Below, piece after piece: positions 24,385 through 33,119 of a DNA stretch of 64,000 bases. The stretch is from Dyadobacter luteus (GTDB taxonomy: Bacteria; Bacteroidota; Bacteroidia; Cytophagales; Spirosomataceae), in the NCBI RefSeq assembly GCF_003383615.1, contig NZ_QNUL01000017.1, positions 1 through 64,000 of the forward strand. Direction: 5' to 3'. Position 1 is the first letter of the stretch. Each line of letters begins with the position of its first letter. Both the position numbers and the translations under genes were made by a program. The notes below the pieces were generated by a model. It was not told the origin of the DNA. It saw only the letters and a program-made list of their open reading frames with translations, and searched no databases.

Positions 24385-25818
24385 TTACCTTTTCTCATTT
24401 TCACCAAATGGGAATAATGCAGAAGGTACATGCGCCTGGTTCATCAGCTCTCCCAGCTTTTTAGCCTCATCCGGATGCTGTCCGGCTATATTCGTTTTTT
24501 CAGCAGGATCTTTCGACAGATCGTAAAGTTCAACGGGTCCACCAGGTTGATCAGCTGCTTTTAAGCGCACGGCTTTCAAGTTGCCCTGTCGCACGGCCTG
24601 CCGACCTCCCTGCTCATGGAATTCCCAGTAGAGATAATTGTGCTGTATTTGTTTTCCTTTTCCGGTAAGCGTTGGTACAAACGAGACACCATCTATTGAT
24701 CCGGTTACTTTCGTTTGAGCCAATTGAGCAAAGGTGGGAAGCAAATCCCAGAATGCCCCTACATGATCGTTGGTTTTGCCCGAAGCAATAACACCAGGCC
24801 AGCGCGCCACAAATGGCTCCCGTATCCCGCCTTCATAAAGATCACGCTTCACACCTCTGAATCCACCTCCACTATTGAAAAATGTCGGATCAGCACCGCC
24901 TTCAACATGAGGTCCGTTGTCACTTGTAAAAATCACCAGCGTATTTTCATCCAGCCCCTTCTCCTTCAGTCTGGTCATTACCTGCCCTACGTACAAATCA
25001 AGTCGAGCTACCATGGCCGCAAAGGCTGCATGCGGATATTCCTGTGAGGCATAACCTCCATCCTTAGCATCCGGACCATAGTCTGCTCCCTTGTAAGGCT
25101 TTTCTGCAAACTTACCTTTGTAATATTGAAAGATACTGTCTTCCGGCACCAACAACTCTGCGTGTGGCAAAATATAAGGAAGGAACAAAAAGAAAGGTTT
25201 CTCTTTGTTCTGAGCATCGACGAATTCAAGTGCCTGTTTCTGGATCAGATCCGGAGCATACTCTTTATTATATAACAAGTTCTGGTTTGCCTCCAGGATC
25301 ACCTTTTTGTCATTATTCCACAAATGATTCGGATAGTACCTGTGCGCCAAAGACTGACAGTTGTAACCATAAAACTGATCAAAACCCTGTTTATTCGGCT
25401 CACCTTCCGAACCTACCGGTCCGAGCCCCCATTTGCCAAATGCCCCCGTAGCGTAACCTGCTTTTTTCAACACCTCAGCTATCGTCACAACCGAATCAGC
25501 AATAGGCTGCTGCCCTTCCGGATCCACCCCTTTGTTGCCGCGTATGTAAGTATGCCCTGTATGTTGACCCGTCAGCAAAGACGAACGTGAAGGAGCACAA
25601 ACACTCGTACCTGCATAAAACTGGCGGAATTTTGTCCCTTCTTTGGCAAGTCGGTCAATATTGGGTGTACGAATCAGCTTCTGTCCATTGAAACCTACAT
25701 CACCGTAACCAAGGTCATCGGCCAGAATAAGCACTATATTGGGACGCTTTGCAGAACCCTTTTGAGCCAAGGCCACAGATGCGACAAATAACAGGATTAG
25801 TAACAAACACTTTTTCAT
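24385..25818 (-). CDS. Type I (formylglycine) sulfatase, exported
   Basis: A 477-residue exported sulfatase that hydrolyses sulfate esters. The signal peptide is MKKCLLLILLFVASVALAQ. Calcium ligands D34/D35 lie in LILADDLGYGD; the catalytic Cys is C74 in SVCAPSRSSLLTG, which a maturase turns into formylglycine (C-x-P-S-R). Later motifs are GKWGLG (substrate/phosphate-side Lys), LVIFTSDNGPH (third and fourth metal ligands) and GGIREPFVARWPG. Length is normal. It follows the DUF6250 gene by 45 bases, so the two form a divergent operon opposite the LacI regulator. The substrate is not readable, but nagA, nagB and the permease nearby point to a sulfated amino sugar. Confidence 0.94.
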   Translation of the reverse strand: MKKCLLLILLFVASVALAQKGSAKRPNIVLILADDLGYGDVGFNGQKLIRTPNIDRLAKEGTKFRQFYAGTSVCAPSRSSLLTGQHTGHTYIRGNKGVDPEGQQPIADSVVTIAEVLKKAGYATGAFGKWGLGPVGSEGEPNKQGFDQFYGYNCQSLAHRYYPNHLWNNDKKVILEANQNLLYNKEYAPDLIQKQALEFVDAQNKEKPFFLFLPYILPHAELLVPEDSIFQYYKGKFAEKPYKGADYGPDAKDGGYASQEYPHAAFAAMVARLDLYVGQVMTRLKEKGLDENTLVIFTSDNGPHVEGGADPTFFNSGGGFRGVKRDLYEGGIREPFVARWPGVIASGKTNDHVGAFWDLLPTFAQLAQTKVTGSIDGVSFVPTLTGKGKQIQHNYLYWEFHEQGGRQAVRQGNLKAVRLKAADQPGGPVELYDLSKDPAEKTNIAGQHPDEAKKLGELMNQAHVPSALFPFGENEKR

Positions 25819-25863
25819 ACTTATTAAACCTGGTTTTCTTTTATATCTACCTTCTGAAAATTG

Positions 25864-26568
25864 TCAAAGCGAGTCAATCCTGAAATTATCAATCTGGTGA
25901 CGAGACCATGTTGACCTGAAGCCGAAATAACCCTCTGTTAACGGTGCAGGATCTTTGTAATCGAAGTATTTTTCCCCATCTACCCAAAAGCTTGTTTCAC
26001 CATTTTGAACAACGATTCTGATTCGATAAGTATGATTAGGTTTCAATAAATGTTCCTGATCTGTATATTCCTGAAGCAGTTTCCTTTCACCCTTTCCATC
26101 GTATTTTCTGAACCGGGTAGTAGTGTTGGTATTGCCACCCATTCCTACATAATAAAGGCTGAGCGAATCGTATTCTTCAAACTTGCCGGTACGGGTAAAA
26201 AGCGAAGTATTTTTCGGATCTGTAGCCATCCAAAACTGGTTCAGATCTGAGAGCCGGTCATTCTTCCCTCCTGCCACAATCACTTTCCAATCATATGCAA
26301 TGACAAAATCACCTTTCAATTTTTTATCGAGCCAAACCGTGACACCGCCGGGAGAGTCAATCACCAGTTTTCCATTTTCCGTTGCAACCAATACCGGTGC
26401 TGCTATTTCCGTTTTCCAATGATTCATATTCAGCTTCTCACCGAATTGATCTTCGAAAATAGTCTTCGATTTCCGGGACTGAGAGAAGCATTGTCCGCTT
26501 AGCAGGATCAGACCAAAAAGTAAAAAGTGAGCAGGTTTGAAACAAGTGAAAGAAAACTGAAGTATCAT
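25864..26568 (-). CDS. DUF6250-domain exported protein
   Basis: A 234-residue exported protein. The ATG at 26568 (MILQFSFTCFKPAHFLLFGL, then ILLSGQCFSQ) gives a plausible, long signal peptide; the frame opens 17 codons earlier. The mature part has a laminarin-like beta-sandwich pattern: FEDQFGEKLNMNHWKTE, LNQFWMATDP, YRIRIVVQNGETSFWVDGEK, and GYFGFRSTWSRHQIDNFRID. That matches DUF6250, found beside sulfatases and oxidoreductases in polysaccharide loci and structurally like 3-keto-glycoside hydrolase (DUF1080) proteins. No mechanism is established. It is the first gene of the sulfatase operon, divergent from the LacI-type regulator. Confidence 0.8.
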   Translation of the reverse strand: MILQFSFTCFKPAHFLLFGLILLSGQCFSQSRKSKTIFEDQFGEKLNMNHWKTEIAAPVLVATENGKLVIDSPGGVTVWLDKKLKGDFVIAYDWKVIVAGGKNDRLSDLNQFWMATDPKNTSLFTRTGKFEEYDSLSLYYVGMGGNTNTTTRFRKYDGKGERKLLQEYTDQEHLLKPNHTYRIRIVVQNGETSFWVDGEKYFDYKDPAPLTEGYFGFRSTWSRHQIDNFRIDSL

Positions 26569-26703
26569 GAATATAAAATGTAGTCGTACTGCAAGGTCGG
26601 TAAAATATACACTCACCACCAGATTTATACTGAATTCCTGTGGATTTTACCTAAACTTATCAAAAGATCAAATACCAAAAGTAATCGGTTGCATACTGAA
26701 TGG

Positions 26704-26734
26704 TCTGAGCATTTAGTAAATCCGTCTACATTTG
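26704..26734 (+). promoter_or_regulatory. Bacteroidota-type promoter for the LacI-family gene
   Basis: The -7 box tacatttg (26727-26734) matches TAnnTTTG exactly. A -33-like tctg (26704-26707) sits 19 bases upstream and differs from TTTG at one base. Transcription would start roughly 45 bases ahead of the ATG at 26787. Confidence 0.45.
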
Positions 26735-26786
26735 TACTTATTTGAACGGAGACTTCCGAAACCTTTAATTACTTCCGTAACAACGA

Positions 26787-27845
26787 ATGGAAAACGAGAA
26801 TACATACTCTGGTGTAAAGGAGATAGCACGAAGGGCGAAAGTATCCATTGCCACAGTGGACAGAGTGTTGCATAACCGAACCGGCGTTTCTGAGAAAACG
26901 AAGAAAAGAATCAATGAAATCATCAAGGAATTGAATTACCAGCCCAATATTCTCGCGAGCAGACTTGCCTCCAAAAAAGTAATCAGCATTGGCGTACTGA
27001 TCCCAGCCGTATCTGAGGAAACGGACTTCTGGGAAGCACCTTTAAGGGGAATTCGCAGAGCTGAAAGTGAGATCAGACAATACGGTATTCAGGTACACAC
27101 TTTCCTGTTTGACCTTAACAATAAAAGGTCTTTTCAGGAACAATCTGATCTCTTGCTGAAAACAGGAGTGAGTGGTGTACTCATCGCTCCTTCGTTTATA
27201 GAAGAAGCATCAACATTCGCTCAGGAATGTAAAAGACTCAAAATTCCGGTGATTTGTATTGACAGCAACTTACCTGATACCGAAACACTTTCCTATATCG
27301 GGCCACATCTGTCTCAAAGTGGCTATGTGGGTGCCAGACTGTTGACATACAGACTTCAACCTGATCGCAAAATCCTTTTTATCAATATCTCTCCAGAAAA
27401 AGAAAGTTACAACTACATCCGGATCGAAGAAGGGTTTAGGTCCTATTTCAAAGATCACAATCAGCTGAATGACATTGTACGGATTGACTTACGGGATACC
27501 GATTTTCTCTCAGTGTCAAAAGCTTTGCTGGAAGCATTTCAAACTCATTCAGAAATCGGTGCCATTTTCGTTACCAATTCCAGGGTTTTTACTATTGCCA
27601 AATATTTGCAGGAAAAGGGTCTTACCGATATCGGTCTGGTTGGATATGATTTCATTAAAGAGAATGTAGTTTTTTTACAAAACGGAACGATTGATTTTCT
27701 GATCTGTCATAAACCTGAGGATCAGGGATATCGGGGGGTCATGTCTCTGTACCAAAATCTGGTATTGGGCACGTCCGTGGAAAAGGCTTACTTCATGCCT
27801 ATTGATATTGTAACAAAGGAAAACGAAGCCTTCTATCAAAACTAG
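26787..27845 (+). CDS. LacI-family transcriptional regulator
   Basis: A 352-residue repressor-type regulator. The N-terminal helix-turn-helix (about residues 9-32, VKEIARRAKVSIATVDRVLH, then NRTGVSEKTKKRI) and hinge (LNYQPNILASRLASKK) are standard LacI. The rest is a periplasmic-binding-protein-like ligand domain (IGVLIPAVSEETDFWEAPLR; GAIFVTNSRVFTIAKYLQEK; GLVGYDF). D in TVDR occupies the second-helix position that usually reads TVSR, a common variant of the subfamily with sugar-ABC-type binding domains. It is divergent from the sulfatase operon and directly upstream of the oxidoreductase-nag genes, so it probably controls both. A 14-bp palindrome at 27959-27972 is its candidate operator. 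Confidence 0.93.
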   Translation: MENENTYSGVKEIARRAKVSIATVDRVLHNRTGVSEKTKKRINEIIKELNYQPNILASRLASKKVISIGVLIPAVSEETDFWEAPLRGIRRAESEIRQYGIQVHTFLFDLNNKRSFQEQSDLLLKTGVSGVLIAPSFIEEASTFAQECKRLKIPVICIDSNLPDTETLSYIGPHLSQSGYVGARLLTYRLQPDRKILFINISPEKESYNYIRIEEGFRSYFKDHNQLNDIVRIDLRDTDFLSVSKALLEAFQTHSEIGAIFVTNSRVFTIAKYLQEKGLTDIGLVGYDFIKENVVFLQNGTIDFLICHKPEDQGYRGVMSLYQNLVLGTSVEKAYFMPIDIVTKENEAFYQN

Positions 27846-27958
27846 AAGTATGCTTGTCCCGAGCACCCGCTATAGGATTAATTTATCAATATTAAATCAC
27901 ATAAAAATATAAATTTATTCCTTTAAGGAGCGATTTACAGAAATATTTGATAATTTCA

Positions 27959-27972
27959 CGGGTACGTACCCG
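27959..27972. promoter_or_regulatory. 14-bp palindrome, candidate LacI-type operator
   Basis: The sequence cgggtacgtacccg is a perfect palindrome with a central CG, the form LacI-family operators take. It lies between the LacI gene stop (27845) and the oxidoreductase start (28024), 51 bases ahead of that ATG. It could also be a chance restriction-site-like palindrome. Confidence 0.55.
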
Positions 27973-28023
27973 ATCTTTATGTTAATTGCTGACTATTCCT
28001 AAATCCTATAATTACATTTTGCA

Positions 28024-29025
28024 ATGAATACCTTTTCCAGAAGAAAATTCGTTGGCACGGCGCTGGTTGGTGGTGTATCACTCGCGCTGATGGATAGCCT
28101 GGCACTCAGAGCGGCCGGCAATGTTGGCAAAAGAGTGGGAATCATTGGTCTTGACACTTCCCATAGTGTCGCATTCACAAAAGTGTTAAATGTCCCGGAC
28201 TCCGATGCTGCTTACAATGGCTATAAGGTGGTAGCTGCTTATCCGCATGGCAGTAAAGATATCGTTTCGAGTACCAAAAGAATTCCTGAATACATCGAAG
28301 AAGTAAAAAAGCTGGGCGTAGAAATCACCGGTTCCATTCAGGAATTAATCGCGAAATCAGATGTGATTCTACTGGAAACCAATGATGGTCGCCGACATCT
28401 GGAACAGGCAACTGAAGTCTTAAAAGCCGGCAAGCGTATATTCATAGATAAGCCTGTAGCAGGTACGCTAACCGACGTAGTAGCCATATATAAGGCAGCT
28501 GAAAAATATAACATCCCTGTTTTCTCCGCATCATCACTCCGCTACATCACAGGTATTGAGGGTATTGACAAATCTAAAGTATTAGGTGCTGATACATTTA
28601 GTCCGGCTGTTCTGGAGAAAACGCATCCTGACCTGTTCTGGTACGGCGTCCATGGCGTGGAAACCTTATATACTGTCATGGGTACAGGCTGCAAAACTGT
28701 GACCCGAGTGAGCACACCCAATACCGACATTGTGGTTGGTACCTGGGAAGACGGACGCACCGGTACGTTCAGAGGTACCCGCACCGGCAAACATGACTAC
28801 GGAGGAACCGTATTCACAGAATCAGGCAACAAAGTTCTGGGACCGTATAATGGCTATGAGCCCCTGCTGAAAGATATTATTAAGTATTTTCAAACCGGAC
28901 AAGTACCGGTGACACCTCAGGAGACCATCGAAATATTTGCTTTTATGGAAGCAGCTGACGAAAGCAAAAGATTAGGCGGAAAGAGTGTAACCATTGAAAG
29001 TGTGATGAAAAAAGCGAGATCATGA
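28024..29025 (+). CDS. Gfo/Idh/MocA-family oxidoreductase, exported (Tat-type signal)
   Basis: A 333-residue NAD(P)-dependent sugar oxidoreductase. The N-terminal MNTFSRRKFVGTALVGGVSL has a twin-arginine (SRRKF) signal, so it is probably folded with its cofactor and exported to the periplasm. The nucleotide fold follows with VGIIGLDTSHSVAFTKVL, and the EKP-like motif appears as DKPVAGTL (IFIDKPVAG), with K at the catalytic/dinucleotide position. The C-terminal half is short for the family (GFO_IDH_MocA_C type). It is the first gene of the plus-strand operon after the LacI regulator. Related enzymes oxidise C3 or C1 of sugars or glycosides; the substrate is unknown here. Confidence 0.88.
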   Translation: MNTFSRRKFVGTALVGGVSLALMDSLALRAAGNVGKRVGIIGLDTSHSVAFTKVLNVPDSDAAYNGYKVVAAYPHGSKDIVSSTKRIPEYIEEVKKLGVEITGSIQELIAKSDVILLETNDGRRHLEQATEVLKAGKRIFIDKPVAGTLTDVVAIYKAAEKYNIPVFSASSLRYITGIEGIDKSKVLGADTFSPAVLEKTHPDLFWYGVHGVETLYTVMGTGCKTVTRVSTPNTDIVVGTWEDGRTGTFRGTRTGKHDYGGTVFTESGNKVLGPYNGYEPLLKDIIKYFQTGQVPVTPQETIEIFAFMEAADESKRLGGKSVTIESVMKKARS

Positions 29026-29044
29026 TATTCCTAAACTCTTAACT

Positions 29045-30418
29045 ATGAAAAATACTTCCATCTCAGAACCTGCTGATACTGAATCTCGTCGTGGATTCAT
29101 CAAAAAAACATTAGCCGGCTCAGCCTTGCTGACTTTCGGCGGCGTGCTCCCGGGCTTCAGTGCCAAAAGCTATTCCCGTATTTTAGGAGCCAATGAAAAG
29201 ATAAAAGTGGGTGTGATGGGAGTAAACAGCCGGGGGCTGGCACTGGCCGGCAACTATGCACTTCAGCCCAATTGTGAAGTATTATCAATCTCTGATGTAG
29301 ACTCCCGCGCCGCTGAAAAATGCATCAGTACGGTTGCCTCCATTCAAAACAGCAAGCCTGCCAACATTCCTGATTTCAGGAAATCGCTTGAAAACAAAGA
29401 TATGGATGCGCTTGTGGTAGCCGCTCCCGATCACTGGCATGCGCCTGCCGCTATACTGGCTTCCAAAGCCGGTAAACATGTATATCTTGAAAAACCCTGC
29501 AGCCATAATCCGCATGAAGGCGAACTGCTTGTAGCTGCGGCAAAGAAATATAAAAATGTAATTCAGATGGGTAATCAGCGCCGTTCCTGGCCTAATGTGG
29601 CCGCTGCCATTCGGGAAGTACAGAACGGAGTTATCGGCAGGCCCTATTTTGCCAAAGGCTGGTATACCAACAACAGAGCTTCTATAGGAATCGGGAAACA
29701 AACTGCTGTTCCCTCCTGGCTGGATTATGACCTTTGGCAGGGACCCGCTCCCAGAGTTGCCTATAAAGACAACCTCATTCACTACAACTGGCACTGGCTG
29801 TGGAACTGGGGTACCGGAGAAGCTTTGAACAACGGGACACACATGGTGGATCTTATGCGCTGGGGTCTTGGAGTGGAATATCCCACGCACGTAACCTCGT
29901 CCGGTGGTAGATTTAGATATAAAGACGACTGGGAAACACCTGATACACAAGTCATCACATGGAATTTCGATAACAATACTGCTATCACCTGGGAGGGAAG
30001 AAGTTGCAACGGACGCACTGTAGAAGGTGATAGTGTGGGTGTCGTTTTTTATGGTGAAAATGGATCTGTACAGATTTACGGCGGTAATGAATACAAGATT
30101 TATGACCTCAACAACAAGCTTGTAAAAGATGTCAAAAACGATCTGGTGATTGATCCCCGAAATAAAATGAATCCTTCTCAGGCGTTGGATGCGATCCACA
30201 TCCAGAATTTCTTTGACGGAATCAAAAAAGGTACGGCACTCAATGCAGAAATCGTCGGCGGACATCAGAGTACATTGCTTTGCCAATTGGGCAACATTGC
30301 GCAGCGTTCAGGAGGTTCTTTAAATATCGATCCTAAAAACGGACACATCATTGGAAATAAGCAAGCACAGAAATATTGGAAACGGGAATATCAGAAGGGC
30401 TGGGAGCCTACGGTTTAG
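29045..30418 (+). CDS. Gfo/Idh/MocA-family oxidoreductase, exported (Tat signal)
   Basis: A 457-residue oxidoreductase with a Tat signal (ESRRGFIKKTLAGSALLTFG). The Rossmann domain begins IKVGVMGVNSRGLALAGNYA. The conserved EKP motif is intact (HVYLEKPCSHNPHEGELLVA), as is the acidic pair before DHWHAPAAI. The C-terminal catalytic domain carries WHWLWNWGTGEALNNGTHMV, whose H is the usual sugar-site histidine. It begins 19 bases after the first oxidoreductase, so they are co-transcribed. Long Tat-exported members of this type in Bacteroidota often work on glycosides (for example as glycosyl hydrolase family 109-like or 3-keto-forming enzymes). The exact reaction is inference. Confidence 0.9.
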   Translation: MKNTSISEPADTESRRGFIKKTLAGSALLTFGGVLPGFSAKSYSRILGANEKIKVGVMGVNSRGLALAGNYALQPNCEVLSISDVDSRAAEKCISTVASIQNSKPANIPDFRKSLENKDMDALVVAAPDHWHAPAAILASKAGKHVYLEKPCSHNPHEGELLVAAAKKYKNVIQMGNQRRSWPNVAAAIREVQNGVIGRPYFAKGWYTNNRASIGIGKQTAVPSWLDYDLWQGPAPRVAYKDNLIHYNWHWLWNWGTGEALNNGTHMVDLMRWGLGVEYPTHVTSSGGRFRYKDDWETPDTQVITWNFDNNTAITWEGRSCNGRTVEGDSVGVVFYGENGSVQIYGGNEYKIYDLNNKLVKDVKNDLVIDPRNKMNPSQALDAIHIQNFFDGIKKGTALNAEIVGGHQSTLLCQLGNIAQRSGGSLNIDPKNGHIIGNKQAQKYWKREYQKGWEPTV

Positions 30419-30490
30419 GGGGCTGGGCAAAGGGCTGAGGGGGTTGGGCAAAGGGTGCAGGGTAAGGGGCTGAGGGGCATGGGGAAGGGC
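30419..30490 (+). repeat. G-rich repeat tract between oxidoreductase and permease genes
   Basis: At least eight runs of three or more G lie in about 72 bases, with the unit tgggcaaaggg at 30424-30434 and again at 30445-30455 (offset 21). It could form a G-quadruplex on the plus strand, so also in the mRNA. The tract sits right after the stop codon at 30416-30418 and ahead of the permease. Confidence 0.75.
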
Positions 30491-30522
30491 GTTCTGATAA
30501 TTTTTATTAAAACTTTTGGGCA

Positions 30523-31866
30523 ATGAAAACAGCTACAGCTGCTATTAAAGTTGAAAGTCTCACCAAGTCGCAAACCATGTTATCGATCTTCCTGATCGGT
30601 GTGATGTTTTTCATTTTTGGCTTTGTTTCGTGGGTCAATTCTATTCTGATTCCTTATTTTAAAATTGCCTGCGAACTCACCAGCTTTCAAGCCTACCTGG
30701 TGGCATTTGCTTTTTACATTGCCTATTTTATCATGTCCGTTCCTGCTTCCTATTTGCTCAGGACGGTGGGTTTCAAAAAAGGTATGATGGCAGGCTTCTG
30801 GTGTATGGCGCTGGGTGCCTTTATATTTGTACCGGCTGCAATGAGCCGCACTTATGAAATCTTCCTGGCAGGACTATTCACAATTGGTATCGGACTTGCC
30901 ATATTACAAACGGCTGCCAATCCTTACATTACCATTCTGGGTCCCAAAGAACGCGCCGCTCAGCGGATCAGCATCATGGGAATCTGTAATAAGGCGGCAG
31001 GGATATTGTCTCCTATTGTATTTGCAGCGGTTATTCTTCGCCCTACTGATACAGATCTTTTTGCACAACTCGGAAGTATGACCGACATTGAGCGAAGTGC
31101 CGCTTTGGATGAACTGGTCAGAAGGGTGATTAATCCCTATATAGGTCTGGGTGTGTTTCTGCTGGTACTGGGTTTACTGGTCTATCTCTCCCCTCTACCC
31201 GAAATCGATACAGAACACGAAGATGAAAACCTTAGTGTCACCAACGCAGGAAAAACAAGTATTTTTCAATTCCCCCATCTGATACTCGGCGCATTGGCCA
31301 TCTTCCTGCACGTGGGAACCCAGGTTATCGCTATTGATACAATCATCAGTTATGCCGGCTCAATGGGCATCAGTTTACTCGAAGCCAAAGTTTTCCCATC
31401 CTACACCCTGTTCTGCACCATTTGTGGTTATTTCATCGGCATCGCACTCATTCCAAAATACCTGAGTCAGGTGAATGCGCTTAGAATCTGTACGTTGCTC
31501 GGAGCTGTCTTTACCCTGCTGATCATTTTTGCCAAAGGGCCGATACAATTTCTTGGACACGATACAGATCTGTCCATCTGGTTTGTCGTATTGCTCGGTT
31601 TGGCCAATTCATTGGTGTGGGCAGGAATATGGCCACTGGCGCTGGATGGTTTGGGGAGATTCACAAAGCTTGGTGCATCCATCATGATCATGGGACTTTG
31701 CGGGAACGCCATCATGCCTTTATTCTACGGACATTTTGCCGATGTATATGGACTGCGTGAAGCCTATTGGGTGCTGTTTCCCTGCTATCTGTATTTGATT
31801 TTTTATGCTGTAAAGGGGCACCGGTTCAGGAAATGGGGTTTTTATGATCAGAATACCCGCCACTGA
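30523..31866 (+). CDS. nagP: FHS-family sugar:H+ symporter, probable N-acetylglucosamine permease
   Basis: A 447-residue major facilitator protein of the fucose-galactose-GlcNAc (FHS) group with 12 hydrophobic segments. The opening MLSIFLIGVMFFIFGFVSWV and NSILIPYFKIACELTSFQAY is typical of the NagP/FucP branch, as is ILQTAANPYITILGPKERAA and NKAAGILSPIV. It moves sugar across the inner membrane with protons. The next two genes, nagA and nagB, make N-acetylglucosamine or a related N-acetyl sugar the likely cargo. The symbol is offered on that context; closely similar permeases carry fucose or glucose. It follows the G-rich tract and is probably in the same operon. Confidence 0.85.
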   Translation: MKTATAAIKVESLTKSQTMLSIFLIGVMFFIFGFVSWVNSILIPYFKIACELTSFQAYLVAFAFYIAYFIMSVPASYLLRTVGFKKGMMAGFWCMALGAFIFVPAAMSRTYEIFLAGLFTIGIGLAILQTAANPYITILGPKERAAQRISIMGICNKAAGILSPIVFAAVILRPTDTDLFAQLGSMTDIERSAALDELVRRVINPYIGLGVFLLVLGLLVYLSPLPEIDTEHEDENLSVTNAGKTSIFQFPHLILGALAIFLHVGTQVIAIDTIISYAGSMGISLLEAKVFPSYTLFCTICGYFIGIALIPKYLSQVNALRICTLLGAVFTLLIIFAKGPIQFLGHDTDLSIWFVVLLGLANSLVWAGIWPLALDGLGRFTKLGASIMIMGLCGNAIMPLFYGHFADVYGLREAYWVLFPCYLYLIFYAVKGHRFRKWGFYDQNTRH

Positions 31867-31899
31867 TTACCACCTGCTTTTGAAATTCTTCTGATTATT

Positions 31900-33099
31900 A
31901 TGAAACTCAAAATAACAAACGGAACGGTCATTACTCCTCACAGGTGTATTGAAAGCGGCACAGTATTGATTGAAGATGGTAAAATCATCGGTATAGAGCA
32001 GGGAAACACCGACTTCCCCGATGCTGAAATTATTGATGCCGGCGGCCAATACATTTCTCCTGGTTTTATTGACATCCATATTCACGGTGGTGGCGGATTC
32101 GATTTCATGGATGGTTCAGAAGAAGCTTTTTTGAACATAGCAAAAATCCACGCCCGGTACGGAACAACATCTCTTGTTCCCACTACGCTGACCAGCGAAA
32201 AAGAGGATCTCTTAAAAACACTGGATTACTATAAATCTGCTAACGAAAAGAATCACCATGGGGCGCAGTTTCTTGGGATGCATTTAGAAGGACCTTATTT
32301 TGCCTTGAATCAGCGGGGCGCACAGGATCCACGTTATATCCGTAATCCTGATCCGGCAGAATATGAAGAAATACTCGCCTATTCAGATTCCATCGTCCGC
32401 TGGAGCGCCGCGCCCGAACTTCCTGGTGCGATTTTATTCGGACAGAGACTTCGTCAAAAAAATATATTGCCGGCCGTGGCGCATACCGATGCGATTTACG
32501 AGGAAGTGCTGGAAGCATACGAAAACGGATATACACTTGCCACACATTTGTATTCAGCTATGTCGGGCGTCACGCGCAAAAATGCCTTCCGGTACGCCGG
32601 AACTATAGAAAGTGCATTATTACTGGATATGGACGTGGAGCTTATAGCAGATGGTGTCCATTTGCCGGCACCGTTGCTAAAACTCGTATTCAAGATAAAA
32701 GGACCTGAGAGAATTGCCCTGATCACAGATGCAATGCGCGCAGCTGGAATGCCAGAAGGCGACAGTATACTTGGTCCGCTGAACAATGGATTGAAGGTAA
32801 TCGTAGAAGATGGTGTAGCCAAACTTCCCGATCGCACCTCCTTTGCCGGAAGCATCGCTACTGCTGACCGGCTCGTGAGAACAATGATTCAAAAAGCGGA
32901 AGTCTCCCTGACTGACGCCATTAAAATGATGTCGCTCACACCAGCACGAATTATGAAGGTTGATCATCGCAAGGGATCCCTTGCAGTTGGCAAAGATGCT
33001 GATATCGTGATTTTCGACAACCAGATTAACATAAGTCACACCATTGTATCCGGTAAACTGATATTTGAAAACAACAGTAGGCCGGGAAACAAACACTAA
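31900..33099 (+). CDS. nagA: N-acetylglucosamine-6-phosphate deacetylase
   Basis: A 399-residue amidohydrolase that converts GlcNAc-6-phosphate to glucosamine-6-phosphate and acetate. The metal-binding H-x-H is H60/H62 in GFIDIHIHGGGGFDFMDG; next come the acidic ligand in MHLEGPYF, the His of VAHTDA and of ATHLYSAMSG, and the catalytic Asp in LITDAMRAAGMPEG. The small beta-sandwich at both ends (MKLKITNGTVITPHRCIESG; IVIFDNQINISHTIVSGKLI) completes the fold. Length is normal. It begins 33 bases after the permease gene and is followed 20 bases later by nagB, so they act as consecutive cytosolic steps. It needs a phosphorylated substrate, but no kinase gene is seen here. Confidence 0.95.
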   Translation: MKLKITNGTVITPHRCIESGTVLIEDGKIIGIEQGNTDFPDAEIIDAGGQYISPGFIDIHIHGGGGFDFMDGSEEAFLNIAKIHARYGTTSLVPTTLTSEKEDLLKTLDYYKSANEKNHHGAQFLGMHLEGPYFALNQRGAQDPRYIRNPDPAEYEEILAYSDSIVRWSAAPELPGAILFGQRLRQKNILPAVAHTDAIYEEVLEAYENGYTLATHLYSAMSGVTRKNAFRYAGTIESALLLDMDVELIADGVHLPAPLLKLVFKIKGPERIALITDAMRAAGMPEGDSILGPLNNGLKVIVEDGVAKLPDRTSFAGSIATADRLVRTMIQKAEVSLTDAIKMMSLTPARIMKVDHRKGSLAVGKDADIVIFDNQINISHTIVSGKLIFENNSRPGNKH

Positions 33100-33119
33100 C
33101 ACCCTTATACAAACCTGAC

